From NCBI GenBank assembly GCA_009602735.1, contig WELA01013696.1, positions 103,488 to 167,487 of the forward strand: 64,000 bases of DNA, written 5' to 3'. This document shows positions 23,033-32,936 of the stretch, piece after piece. The DNA comes from Mesotaenium endlicherianum. Lineage: Eukaryota > Streptophyta > Zygnematophyceae > Zygnematales > Mesotaeniaceae. Numbering within the stretch: the stretch's first letter is position 1; each line of letters starts with the position of its first letter. Below the pieces are notes generated by a model. It was not told the DNA's origin. It worked only from the letters and a program-made list of their open reading frames with translations, and did no database searches. Made by a program: the position numbers and the translations under genes.

Positions 23033-24247
23033 TGTAATGAATCTTGCTTATTCAAGATAAATATATTTCATTTAAACATATAAGATCTTAGATAGGTGGA
23101 AGCGTGTAAAATCAAGGAATGATCTTTGTCCTTAGAAAGAAGTTCGTTTACTCATCTATACCCCTTGACTCACTTACCATAGTGTGCCATAGTTGCACAC
23201 TAACACAAGGCACAAGAAAGAGGCGAGCTTGAGGACTAGAGCTTCTCCTTTAGAAACTCATGGCCTCTTGCCTACCAGGCATACAAGCATGTATAAGCAC
23301 ATACATAACATCAGGGGACTGAATAGCAAAGGCGCTCTCATTCAGATAACCATAAAGTAGCTAAAACACATCCATCTGACTTAGGTGCAAAATCATGAAA
23401 TTTGTTCGCTATGTGACCCCAAAATGTCAGAGGGCATAACTTTATCAATACTACTCTAAATTGAGCAACCTTAACAAAAACGGATGCATCTTAACAAGAC
23501 CTTTCCAAAAAGTCCTAGTTCGCTCCATTTAGAGCACGAACGAAGACGCATGTTAATTTTGGTGAAAGCTGGTCAAAATAACAAACCCAAAAGTGCACAC
23601 CTGACTTGCAAGTAGAAAATCCGACTTTAAAGCCTACTGTCTAGAATGAGGGACCACGAGATCCCAGCCTGCTATGTACCTTGTGACCACCTGGTTGACC
23701 ACGGCGCAAGGTGCGCCGTTTTGTGAGAAACTCGTTAAGTTGGGACCCACGGATCTAGGTATATCGACCATATTAATTGGTCGGCTGATTGAACTTTGAA
23801 TTCCTAACTGTTGAGTTGACTGACGACGGCTCCGCCTACCCAAGAGTTAACCACACTGGTAGGACATTGGTTTACCATATCTCAGTTGACCTCTCGACTT
23901 TCAGTATACTACGGTCACATGTGCCAGTCTACAAATAATTATCTAAATGAATATATCTATCCTCAGTATACTGAGTCCAAGTATACTAACTATTATTATA
24001 CGAGCTTACTATATATCAACGTACTGATATTATGTCCTATATATAACTAGTAAATAAATCTCAGCTGACTCTACTATGATACAAAAGTCATCCTGCTGAC
24101 TTTTTTGACAAAGTAAGTAAACTTGCATTATATCGACATACATTCATTCAGATGACCTCGCACATGTAAGTGTATTGACATAATACTTATTTACGATTGA
24201 ATTCATATATACATTTAATCAAATAAATAATGAACTGATTCATTACA
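23033..24247 (-). repeat. 5' LTR of the LARD element (element on minus strand)
   Basis: About 1215 bp, adjacent to the minus-strand primer site; followed on the right by the ACATT duplication. Confidence 0.85.
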
Positions 24248-24725
24248 ACATTGCTCCGTGGGATCCTAGACTTAATGGATGCCTGAGTAACATGAATGCG
24301 GAGATCAAGGAGTACAGGAGGCAAGGACGGGACTACTTCTTAAGGGGAAGCATGCCTTCGTCAAATGGGCAAAGAATGCAGGCCCGATAGATGTCAGCAA
24401 GTTGGAGGCCAAGCAACCCCCAGCATGTTCTAAGAAAGGGCGGTCAGTAGATTTCTCCATGTCCACCAGGGAGCAGGATGACTTGGTAGATGAGACCCCG
24501 AACCTCTCTGAGGAGGAGGATGAGGACGATGAGGAAGCGAAACAGGGCAGAGGTGTGGTATCAACCTCTGGAGCTCAAGAGACTCAGGGGCAGGCAAAGG
24601 CAGGGACTCTTAAAGGTCCAAGAGCAAGAGGATGGACTGCAACTCCTACTGTGGAGGCAACGGTACCTTGAGCTCGATCTCCCAGCCCACCCGCCCAGGC
24701 AGAGGAAGAGGCAGAGCTGACTGTA
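24248..24725 (+). mobile_element. Old family C copy, third-ORF segment 2
   Basis: Continues the third ORF after the LARD insertion: CATTGCTCCGTGGGATCCTAGAC aligns with 31275 onwards of the young copy, and the acidic stretch (NLSEEEDEDDEE) is retained. It ends at CTGTA, where the young family C element is inserted. Broken, several breaks. Confidence 0.8.
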
Positions 24726-25472
24726 TGTAATGAATCAGTATATTAGTAGATATAATATTCATTTAAATATAATAGTTAATTTAGTTCAGCCTGCTGAACT
24801 TTAGTTAGTAGTCAGTCTGCTGAACTTTAGTTAATAATCAGTCTGCTGGACTTTACATAATTATCAGTTTAATGACTTGGCCAAAAGCAGCAGGCTGAAG
24901 TCAACTTAAGTCAGCTTGCTGACACATTCTTTGACAGCCAGCTGACTTCCGTGCTCGGTAGCAGCGAACTGCCTTGATATGCATCTAAGTACCACCTGCT
25001 AGATGAATGGCCAGATGACATCCCCATGATGGATGGCTATTCGGGATGATGGGAGATGGCGGTGGATTTGGTTAACCGAGGTCCTACCAACGTGGTTAAC
25101 TCCCGGGTAGGCGGTGCCATCGCACTGACCGTTGAACAGTAAACTCATTCCATGTACATATGCTAGGCATTGCTCTCGAGTTCGGCATTCGGAAACGAGG
25201 CCAACTCTCTTGTAGAGCTTACAGAGAGAGATCTGAATCCAAGGCGAGAAGCCATTGATACGCACTGTCTTCTAACCTTGCTAATGTATGAGTTTACTGA
25301 TTTGCATTATTGATGCTAGTTTTGTCTCATTTGACTGACGAGTATTATTCACTGCTACTGTATTGTCCTTCGCCGTTTAACCAGTTAACGAAAAGTACCA
25401 TAAAGATTACTTGCCGATATAAAAGATCTTTATTAATTGTTAATTGCCTATTTGGTAAGTCGATTCATTTCA
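24726..25472 (+). repeat. 5' LTR, family C young copy
   Basis: 747 bp. Contains repeated CAGCCTGCTGAACTT/CAGTCTGCTGAACTT motifs near its start and a TATA-like GATATAAAAG near 25414. Confidence 0.93.
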
Positions 25473-25473
25473 G

Positions 25474-25487
25474 TGGTATCGGAGCAC
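25474..25487 (+). other. Primer binding site, family C
   Basis: TGGTATCGGAGCAC one base after the LTR; initiator-Met tRNA type. Confidence 0.8.
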
Positions 25488-25506
25488 TTATCACAGTCTT
25501 CTTTGT

Positions 25507-26985
25507 ATGGTAAGGACAAGGTCTCAAACTAGCAACTCCCGAGACATGGAGAACCAGGATAACGAGAATGTCGAAAACCAGGCGGAAAGCCATGTAGCGG
25601 GAAACCGTACCTATTCGGAAGCAGTAGCGGATACTGCAGCTAGGGAGGCAGCAGATGAGGCAGCTGCTATTGCCTCAGTCGCAGCTCAGCAAGCTGAGGA
25701 GGAGATAGCCAGACTAGAAGCTGAACAAGTAGCAAAGGCCGCTGAAGATATACAAAGGAGGGAAGGACAGCCAGCTGACGAGCGCACTGTTGAAGAACTT
25801 ATGGCATCAAGGGCCAATGTTCTGAACCCACCTCCTGCCGTACAACTCAATGTACCCCTAGGTCAAATACGTGACCGGCTGAATGCGGCAGGAATTGCTG
25901 CTGCAGGAGCAAGAGGGATTGTTGAGGACACTACTCAGCGAGTAGATGCCAATGCTGCTGCTGCATTTGCTAATCTACCACCCCAAAATGTAGACTTGGG
26001 AGCATTGTTCGTTCAGATGCAGTCGCAAATGGCGACCATGTATCAGTCCCAGCAGGAGGACAAAAGAATCATAATGTCCCTACTCCGGGACAGAGACCAA
26101 CTGGGGTCTCACACCACTAGTGGTGGTGGCCGAGGGCCTAGTAAGCCCAAGCCGAAACCTCCCCAGGACTATGATCCTGAGGGAAACAGAAAATATTACC
26201 TGATCAAGTTTCTCGCGGATGTTGAGCAGTGGCTGGAGAACTACCCAGAACTGCAAGATTACGAGAAGGTCAGGCACACCGGTGCGCTACTGAAAGGCAG
26301 TGCCGCAGACTGGTGGCTTTACTGGAAGGAAGAGCGTAAGGCTCGGCAACTCGGTGACCCTACGTGGGTAGAGTTTGTCGAGAAGTTGCATGAGAAGTTT
26401 GATGTCATCAACCAGCAGGAGAAAGCTATCTATGCGATGATCTCCCTGACACTGAAGCAGACCACTTCAGTTGCTGAGTTTGCTCAAAAGTTCCAAGAGA
26501 ACATGATGAAGCAGCCTGATTTGCCAGAACGGTATAGGATAGCATACTTCAGGTATGGCTTGAAATCCGAGGTCTCTGGTCATTTTGCTGAGAAAAAGTA
26601 TGAGAAACTGGCTGACTTGATCCAGGATGCTGACGCCTGGGATCAGCAGCAGTTCAATCACAAGCGCCAGAGTAACGCTTTGGTGTCTAAGATTGTCAAA
26701 AAGCCCCACGGTTCCTACAATGCAGTTGAAGGAGACCAGGCTGAGGATAATCAGGGTGATGAATATGAGTATGAGTACAATGCTATTCAGTCTAGAGGTA
26801 GAGGTGGTCCCTCTCGAGGCGGCTATGGAAGGGGTGGTGGTAGGACTAAGCCGAGACCAGCCTTAGCAAAAACTACTTGCTACCATTGTCAACAGAAAGG
26901 TCACTACAGAGAACAGTGTCCGGTCAAGCACCTGCCTAAGGTCGAGAGAAAAGACCAGCCTTTAAAAGACAGCAACAGTCAGTAA
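25507..26985 (+). CDS. gag, family C chromovirus
   Basis: 492 residues from ATG 25507, 34 bases after the LTR. The N terminus MVRTRSQTSNSRD is followed by a long Ala/Glu-rich helical region (about 30-160) likely to form a coiled coil. The capsid region follows, with YYLIKFLADVEQWLENYPE and GSAADWWLYW at about 235-290. Then come an RGRGG-type Arg/Gly-rich basic stretch and a CCHC knuckle CYHCQQKGHYREQC near the C terminus. It packages the element RNA. The same protein is present, broken, on the minus strand at 16759-18211. Confidence 0.9.
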   Translation: MVRTRSQTSNSRDMENQDNENVENQAESHVAGNRTYSEAVADTAAREAADEAAAIASVAAQQAEEEIARLEAEQVAKAAEDIQRREGQPADERTVEELMASRANVLNPPPAVQLNVPLGQIRDRLNAAGIAAAGARGIVEDTTQRVDANAAAAFANLPPQNVDLGALFVQMQSQMATMYQSQQEDKRIIMSLLRDRDQLGSHTTSGGGRGPSKPKPKPPQDYDPEGNRKYYLIKFLADVEQWLENYPELQDYEKVRHTGALLKGSAADWWLYWKEERKARQLGDPTWVEFVEKLHEKFDVINQQEKAIYAMISLTLKQTTSVAEFAQKFQENMMKQPDLPERYRIAYFRYGLKSEVSGHFAEKKYEKLADLIQDADAWDQQQFNHKRQSNALVSKIVKKPHGSYNAVEGDQAEDNQGDEYEYEYNAIQSRGRGGPSRGGYGRGGGRTKPRPALAKTTCYHCQQKGHYREQCPVKHLPKVERKDQPLKDSNSQ

Positions 26986-29900
26986 TCCAGTCTACTGACT
27001 GTGAGGATGCTAGAGATAGTGAGTCGTCACTAGCTGCCCTCGTAGCAGGTATTATGGGTCCTGCTGAACTGGATTCACTATGCATGCCTGACAAACAGAT
27101 AAAGGAGACCATCAGTAATATNNNNNNNNNNNNNNNNNNNNNNNNNNNNNNNNNNNNNNNNNNNNNNNNNNNNNNNNNNNNNNNNNNNNNNNNNNNNNNN
27201 NNNNNNNNNNNNNNNNNNNNNNNNNNNNNNNNNNNNNNNNNNNNNNNNNNNNNNNNNNNNNNNNNNNNNNNNNNNNNNNNNNNNNNNNNNNNNNNNNNNN
27301 NNNNNNNNNNNNNNNNNNNNNNNNNNNNNNNNNNNNNNNNNNNNNNNNNNNNNNNNNNNNNNNNNNNNNNNNNNNNNNNNNNNNNNNNNNNNNNNNNNNN
27401 NNNNNNNNNNNNNNNNNGATGGCAGTATGCGGATGTGTGTGGATTACAGAGCCCTGAACAGAATTACAGTAAAGAACGAGTATGCTTTACCCAGGATCGA
27501 GGACTTGCTTGATACCCTGTCTGGCGCTAAGGTGTTCAGTAAGAGAGATCTCAAGAGTGGTTATCATCAAATCAGAATTGCTGAAGGGGATGAACACAAG
27601 ACTGCCTTCCGCACACGCTATGGACACTATGAGTTCAACGTGATGCCATTTGGACTGACTAATGCTCCTGCTACCTTTATGGGTGCTATGAATGACATTT
27701 TTAGACCTTATTTGGATAAGTTGGTGCAAGTTTTCCTGGATAATATTTTAATTTTCTCTAAAGATGAAGCTCAGCACACTGAACACTTAAAGAAAGTGCT
27801 GGACACTCTGCGGAAAAATCACTTGTATGCTAAAATGAGCAAGTGTGATTTCTTTAAGGAAAGTATTGAATTCTTCGGCCACGTTGTCCGTAAGGAAGGC
27901 ATCAGTGTGGATCCTAAGAAAGTCCAGACCATAAGGGACTGGCCAGTACCACAGTCTGTCTCTGAAGTTAGATCCTTCCTCGGGTTGGCTAACTACTATA
28001 GGAGATTTATTGAGAATTATTCCACAAAGGCCAGTAAACTGACTGACCTTACTAAGAAAGACATCGGGTATGTGTGGGGGGAAGAGCAGCAGGCTGCCTT
28101 CCAGACCCTTAAAGATGCCCTTTGTTCTGCCCCAGTGCTAGCCGTGTATGACCCCAGCAAACCGGTGCAGGTGGTTACTGATGCCTCTGATTTTGCCATG
28201 GGTGCTATTTTGTTGCAGCCTGCTGACAAAACCACAAAGGATGGTAAGGTACGGCAGGAGTGGCATCCTGTGTTGTATGAGTCTATGAAATTTAATCCAG
28301 CGGAGATTAATTACTCAGTGCATGATAAAGAGCTGCTAGCTATCATTCATGTACTCAAACAGTGGAGAGCATACTTACATGGTAAAGCTTTTAAGGTGAT
28401 TACAGATCATCTAGCTCTGACCCACTTTCAGAAGAAGTCCAAGCTGTCGAGGAGGGAGAACCGCTGGAGCCAGATGCTGGAGCAGTTCCAAGTCCAGATC
28501 GACTACAAACCAGGGAAGTTGAATCCTGCTGATGCACTCTCTAGAAGACCTGACTTGCAAGAAAGGAACTTTAGTCAGCATGCTGTAGATAAAGTCCTGT
28601 GTGCACTCACTTCACTAAAGGTGAAAAAGTCCTTCCTTGAACAACTTAGGAAAGCCTACCTTTCTGACCCAACATTTGAGCCCAGCCCCACTACTGGTAT
28701 GTGTCGTGCTACCGCACTCGGGTATAAGCTCAAGGGAGGGGTCTGGGTGACTGAAACCACTTCAGGCAGGCTGAAGCTGGTCATTCCTAATAATTTGGAA
28801 ATAAGGTCTCTCTTACTGAGTCAAGCTCATGACAGTCTCCTGGGTGGACATTTGGGGCAGGCCAAAACTGTTGGCAAACTGGCAAAACATTATCATTGGG
28901 AGGGGTTACCCCGGGAGGTCTTGAAATATGTCAAGTCCTGTGACCAGTGTCAGAGAAATAAGTCTCGGCACACACCACCCGGAGGTCTCTTGCAACCGCT
29001 ACCCATCCCAGCGGGACGCTGGGAAACTATATCCATGGACTGGGTGGTCTCACTACCAAGAACTGCCAACGGGCATGATTCAATACTGGTAGTCGTGGAT
29101 AAACTGACAAAAATGGTCATTTTTATCCCCACAACTGTCAAAGTGACTGCACTCGAAACAGCGAGACAGTTTTACAACCATGTAGTATGCCAACATGGGC
29201 TCCCTTCTAATATCATCTCAGACAGAGACTCAAAATTCACCTCTAAGTTCTGGAGAGCTTTAATGGGGTTAATGGGAGTCAAACAGCTGCTCAGCACAGC
29301 AAACCACCCTCAGACTGATGGGCAGACTGAAAGAACTAACCGAGTTCTGCAGGAGGTGCTGAGAGCATATATTAACCAAAAACAAGATAATTGGGATGAC
29401 CTGTTGCCTCAAATTCAGTTTGCGGTCAACAGTGCGGTGCACGCGTCAACGGGCAAAACTCCTTTTGAACTCAGCCTGGGTAGAGTCCCTAAGTCTCCTC
29501 TAGATGTGCTAGGGGAATCTTTAACTCACCCTGAAGGGATTGACAACCCGGTCTCCCTCCAGTTAACTCAGGAGTTTGCTGACACCCTGTCAGAAGTCCA
29601 ACGAAACTTGCACACGGCCCAAGAAAACCAACAAAAATACGCTAATCAACACCGTCGGGAACTGACATTTTCCAAGGGGGATTTAGTCAAACTGCATTCT
29701 CAGCACCTGTACCTCCCTGGTGTGGTCAAGAAAAAGCTTGGCCCTGTCTGGGTCGGTCCATATTCGGTGGTCCGTCGTGTCGGTCAGAATGCTTACAAAC
29801 TGAACATGTCAGCTGAATACAAGGGGCACCCGGTCTTTAATGTCTCCTTCCTGGAACCGTACATCAAAGGTGATACACTGTTCACAGGTCGGTTCCCTGT

Positions 29901-30132
29901 CCAACCGGGACCGGTCCCCGCTGTCCGGGACGGCGACCCTGAGGAATATGAGGTCGATGAGATTTTAGACGCTCGCTCGGTCCGTCGATCGTCTAAATAT
30001 GTCATGAAATACCTCATTCGATGGAAGGGTTACGATGCCTCTGGGGACACTTGGGAGTTTAAGGACCACTTGACCAATGCCAAAGGGGCGTTGACACGGT
30101 TCCACCTTCGGGCCGCTGGAGTCCCTCCATAA
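26986..30132 (+). pseudogene. pol region, family C: RT, RNase H, integrase, chromodomain (assembly gap inside)
   Basis: After gag comes protease-side sequence, then a run of unknown bases, then RT ([31 protein letters not shown]), RNase H ([28 protein letters not shown]), the integrase zinc region ([14 protein letters not shown]), core ([23 protein letters not shown]) and [15 protein letters not shown]. The C-terminal chromodomain reads [18 protein letters not shown] (about 30008-30060). From 27427 to 30132 the frame is continuous. Because of the gap the protease cannot be judged, so I do not call the region intact. Confidence 0.9.
27122..27417. other. Assembly gap (296 N)
   Basis: Run of undetermined bases between the protease side and the RT of the family C element; expected when near-identical repeats collapse in assembly. 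Confidence 0.99.
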
Positions 30133-30368
30133 CTGTCATTTCAGTTGACACGGGAAGGTGACAGGCGGTCCTGTCTCCATTTAAGTTGGAGGGGAAAATA
30201 TATGACAGTTAGTGAGCGAGAGCGATAAAAACACACTCATACGTTTATGTGTAGCGCATCGCAACTACGTCAACTTTTAGCAATCATCCTGTAAGGTAAA
30301 CAGCAGCGAAGCCACTATACTAAATACTAACATACTTCCTGCAATCCCTATGACAAAGGTCCATATCC

Positions 30369-30398
30369 TACTAACTTGTGCCCTGGTTACATGTGCAG
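30369..30398 (+). promoter_or_regulatory. Branch-point and 3' splice-site-like sequence before the third ORF
   Basis: TACTAAC (30369-30375), a perfect branch-point consensus, is followed by a pyrimidine-containing stretch and TGTGCAG (AG at 30397-30398), two bases before the first useful ATG of the third ORF (30400). This suggests a spliced subgenomic RNA, as used for the downstream ORF of env-type elements. A donor was not identified. Confidence 0.4.
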
Positions 30399-30399
30399 G

Positions 30400-32076
30400 A
30401 TGGCGCCCACCACACAAAAGGAGGACAGAAAGCGCAAGGCAGAAGAAGCCAGGAGGACAATGGAGCAATACCAGAAGGAGCTGGCGGCGACGTCCCTCAC
30501 CAGGAGAGAACAAGAAAGGGTCCGCAAACAACAAGAGGCGGCAGAAGAGGCACAGAGGAAGAAGGATCAGGAAGCGGAAAACCTCAGGAAGGCTGAGGAG
30601 GAGAGACAGAAGAAACAGCAAGAAGAAGCGGCAGCGGCAGAAGAGGAGAAAAGAAAAAAGATTGAAGCGGACAGACAGAAGAGCTTGGCCACTTACAGGT
30701 ATACTGTGGTGGGTGGCCAAAACTTCGATAACCTGAAGGAAGCATTGCTGGCAGCCCAGGAGATCAACAGGCTGGAACAGACAACACTGCTACAGAAGGA
30801 AGGAGCTACAGCACTGGACAGGTACATCGAGACACACACCGGCGTGGTCCTTTACGAAGATTATGCTAAGATGGTGGGCTATACAGCAGAGCAGGCCCGG
30901 TATCTCGCAGATGATTCAGAGGACAAGCCGGTCCCCATACCGGGAATAGTGGGAGATCAGAGACTCATCCGGATGGTGAGCATGCGGCCCGATAGCTTTA
31001 AGGATACGGTATTCTACCTCACACTCCTGCCAGCTTACAATGAAGTTGAGAGAAGGAGCTGGGAGTACTTGGCCAGGGAAGCAGGACAGCAGATGTTCTC
31101 TCCCCACTGGTTCCCGTGTAAACTGAGGAAGGCTGAGCACGGACCCCAGTACTACCAGCAGCCAACAGACTGGAGGTGGATGACCGTCACAAATAAGAAG
31201 CAGGAGTGTGACCGAGCCCAACCGGATGACTTCCACTATGGCCTAGACGGCTATCTCATCCTACCACCTCACATTGCCCCTTGGGACCCCAGGCTGAATG
31301 GATGCCTGAGCAATATGAATGCAGAGACCAAGGAACATAGGAGGAGGGGAAGAGACTACTTCTCTAAGGGAAAGCATGCCTTTGTCAAATGGGCAAAGAA
31401 TGCAGGCCGGATAGATATCAGCAGGCTGAAGGCCAAGCAACCTCCAGCGCGCCCTAAGAAAGGGAGGTCGGTAGACTACTCCATGTCTACTAGGGAGCAG
31501 GACGACTTAGTGGACGAGACCCCTACTCTCTCCGAGGAGGAGGATGAGGAGGCTGAGGAAGAAGAACAGGGCAGAGGAGAAGCATCAGCAGCAGGTACTC
31601 AGGATACCCAGGGACAGGTAGGGGCGCTTCTTAAAGAACCACGATCAGGTGTTTGGAATGTGATCCCCGTTATGGCGACTACTGGACCCCGCGCTCGCTC
31701 CCACAGCCCACCTGCCCAAGCAGGGGAAGAAGCTGATCTGACTGTATTGGGCAGCAGACACAGGCAGAAATCCCCAGAGGACAGGGGTGCCAGAAGAGGG
31801 ACACGCGGGTGGGCCAGAGGTATGCCAGCCTCCCCCTCCGCTCAGGGGCATGTACCTCTAGCCAATGTATTTCAGCATCCTACTGGAATGCCTGTCTATG
31901 TGGGCATCAACACCCAAGTGGTTGAAGAGCAGGCTACCATCCTTCGTTCTCCTCGAGGTCCAACTTTAGAGCAAACCGGGTTCTTTAGAAGGCCAGCTGA
32001 CAGACCTAGAGGGCTGTCCAGATCTAGGTCCAGATCTCCGTCCCCTGATCCTGAAGCCCCAGGAACCACCCCTTAA
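30400..32076 (+). CDS. Third ORF of family C: coiled-coil / acidic / RS-tail protein, unknown function
   Basis: 558 residues from ATG 30400 (an ATG at 30391 is also in frame), downstream of pol and ending about 110 bases before the 3' LTR. Residues about 5-95 are almost all Lys/Glu/Arg/Gln/Ala and should form a long coiled coil. About 100-350 is a globular part with YTVVGGQNFDNLKEAL, YEDYAKMVGYTAEQ and YGLDGYLILPPHIAPWDP. About 375-395 is strongly acidic (SEEEDEEAEEEEQ), and the tail is Arg/Ser-rich (GLSRSRSRSPSPDPE). There is no signal peptide or membrane segment, so it is not an envelope protein. I recognise no family. It occurs, broken, in the older copy at 18964-19386, 24248-24725 and 32937-33270, so it belongs to the family rather than being a chance capture in one copy. 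The RS tail hints at a nuclear or RNA-binding role (inference). Confidence 0.75.
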   Translation: MAPTTQKEDRKRKAEEARRTMEQYQKELAATSLTRREQERVRKQQEAAEEAQRKKDQEAENLRKAEEERQKKQQEEAAAAEEEKRKKIEADRQKSLATYRYTVVGGQNFDNLKEALLAAQEINRLEQTTLLQKEGATALDRYIETHTGVVLYEDYAKMVGYTAEQARYLADDSEDKPVPIPGIVGDQRLIRMVSMRPDSFKDTVFYLTLLPAYNEVERRSWEYLAREAGQQMFSPHWFPCKLRKAEHGPQYYQQPTDWRWMTVTNKKQECDRAQPDDFHYGLDGYLILPPHIAPWDPRLNGCLSNMNAETKEHRRRGRDYFSKGKHAFVKWAKNAGRIDISRLKAKQPPARPKKGRSVDYSMSTREQDDLVDETPTLSEEEDEEAEEEEQGRGEASAAGTQDTQGQVGALLKEPRSGVWNVIPVMATTGPRARSHSPPAQAGEEADLTVLGSRHRQKSPEDRGARRGTRGWARGMPASPSAQGHVPLANVFQHPTGMPVYVGINTQVVEEQATILRSPRGPTLEQTGFFRRPADRPRGLSRSRSRSPSPDPEAPGTTP

Positions 32077-32154
32077 GGTGACAGGCTGAAAAGATAGTCA
32101 GTAAGGGAGGCTGGTCAGGGTCAGTTTCTTTATTTAAAGCTTTTGCAGTTTAAT

Positions 32155-32171
32155 GTTGTCGAGGCGACAAC
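32155..32171 (+). other. Hairpin before the polypurine tract, family C
   Basis: GTTGTCGAGGCGACAAC: 7-bp perfect stem, 3-base loop, 18 bases before the 3' LTR. The tract AAGTTGGAGGGAT follows directly. Same element at 33467-33483 in the old copy and, with paired base changes, at 20619-20635 in the LARD. Confidence 0.8.
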
Positions 32172-32189
32172 AAGTTAAGTTGGAGGGAT

Positions 32190-32936
32190 TGTAATGAATC
32201 AGTATATTAGTAGATATAATATTCATTTAAATATAATAGTTAATTTAGTTCAGCCTGCTGAACTTTAGTTAGTAGTCAGTCTGCTGAACTTTAGTTAATA
32301 ATCAGTCTGCTGGACTTTACATAATTATCAGTTTAATGACTCGGCCAAAAGCAGCAGGCTGAAGTCAACTTAAGTCAGCTTGCTGACACATTCTTTGACA
32401 GCCAGCTGACTTCCGTGCTCGGTAGCAGCGAACTGCCTTGATATGCATCTAAGTACCACCTGCTAGATGAATGGCCAGATGACATCCCCATGATGGATGG
32501 CTATTCGGGATGATGGGAGATGGCGGTGGATTTGGTTAACCGAGGTCCTACCAACGTGGTTAACTCCCGGGTAGGCGGTGCCATCGCACTGACCGTTGAA
32601 CAGTAAACTCATTCCATGTACATATGCTAGGCATTGCTCTCGAGTTCGGCATTCGGAAACGAGGCCAACTCTCTTGTATAGCTTACAGAGAGAGATCTGA
32701 ATCCAAGGCGAGAAGCCATTGATACGCACTGTCTTCTAACCTTGCTAATGTATGAGTTTACTGATTTGCATTATTGATGCTAGTTTACTCTCATTTGATT
32801 GACGAGTATTATTCACTGCTAGTGTATTGTCCTTCGCCGTTTAACCAGTTAACGGAAAGTACCATAAAGATTACTTGCTGATATAAAAGATCTTTATTAA
32901 TTGTTAATCGCCTATTTGGTAAGTCGATTCATTTCA
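32190..32936 (+). repeat. 3' LTR, family C young copy
   Basis: 747 bp, about 1-1.5% different from 24726-25472; followed by the CTGTA duplication. Confidence 0.93.

Larger units (their letters stand above)
19387..24247 (-). mobile_element. Non-coding LTR retroelement (LARD type), minus strand
   Basis: Two ~1.21-kb direct LTRs (19387-20600 and 23033-24247; ends TGTAATG and CATTACA) flank 2.43 kb of interior. A perfect 5-bp duplication ACATT (19382-19386 and 24248-24252) confirms the insertion. The primer site TGGTATCGGAGCC lies on the minus strand at 23019-23031 beside the right LTR, so the element reads right to left. No gag or pol similarity and no long open frame is present, which fits a large retrotransposon derivative moved by enzymes of another element. 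Its LTR start (TGTAATGAATC), primer site and pre-LTR hairpin resemble family C, the likely helper. By eye the LTRs differ by about 4%. Confidence 0.85.
24726..32936 (+). mobile_element. Ty3/gypsy chromovirus, family C, young copy with an extra ORF
   Basis: LTRs of 747 bp (24726-25472 and 32190-32936) start TGTAATGAATC and end TTCATTTCA, with the 5-bp duplication CTGTA on both sides (24721-24725 and 32937-32941). Primer site TGGTATCGGAGCAC begins at 25474. Inside: gag, pol (with a 296-base assembly gap), chromodomain, then a 558-codon third ORF in the position where env-bearing relatives carry env. By eye the LTRs differ at about 10 positions (1-1.5%), the youngest insertion in the window. It sits inside the third ORF of an older copy of its own family. 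Apart from the gap it looks close to whole. Confidence 0.93.

Noticed and set aside
30277-30720. Minus-strand frame rich in Leu/Phe that looks like a membrane protein
   Set aside because: It is the antisense of the Lys/Glu-rich coiled-coil start of the third ORF; the hydrophobicity is a codon-complement artefact.
30400-32076. Third ORF as an envelope gene
   Set aside because: No signal peptide, membrane segment, glycosylation-rich ectodomain or cleavage site; the sequence is coiled-coil and RS-rich.
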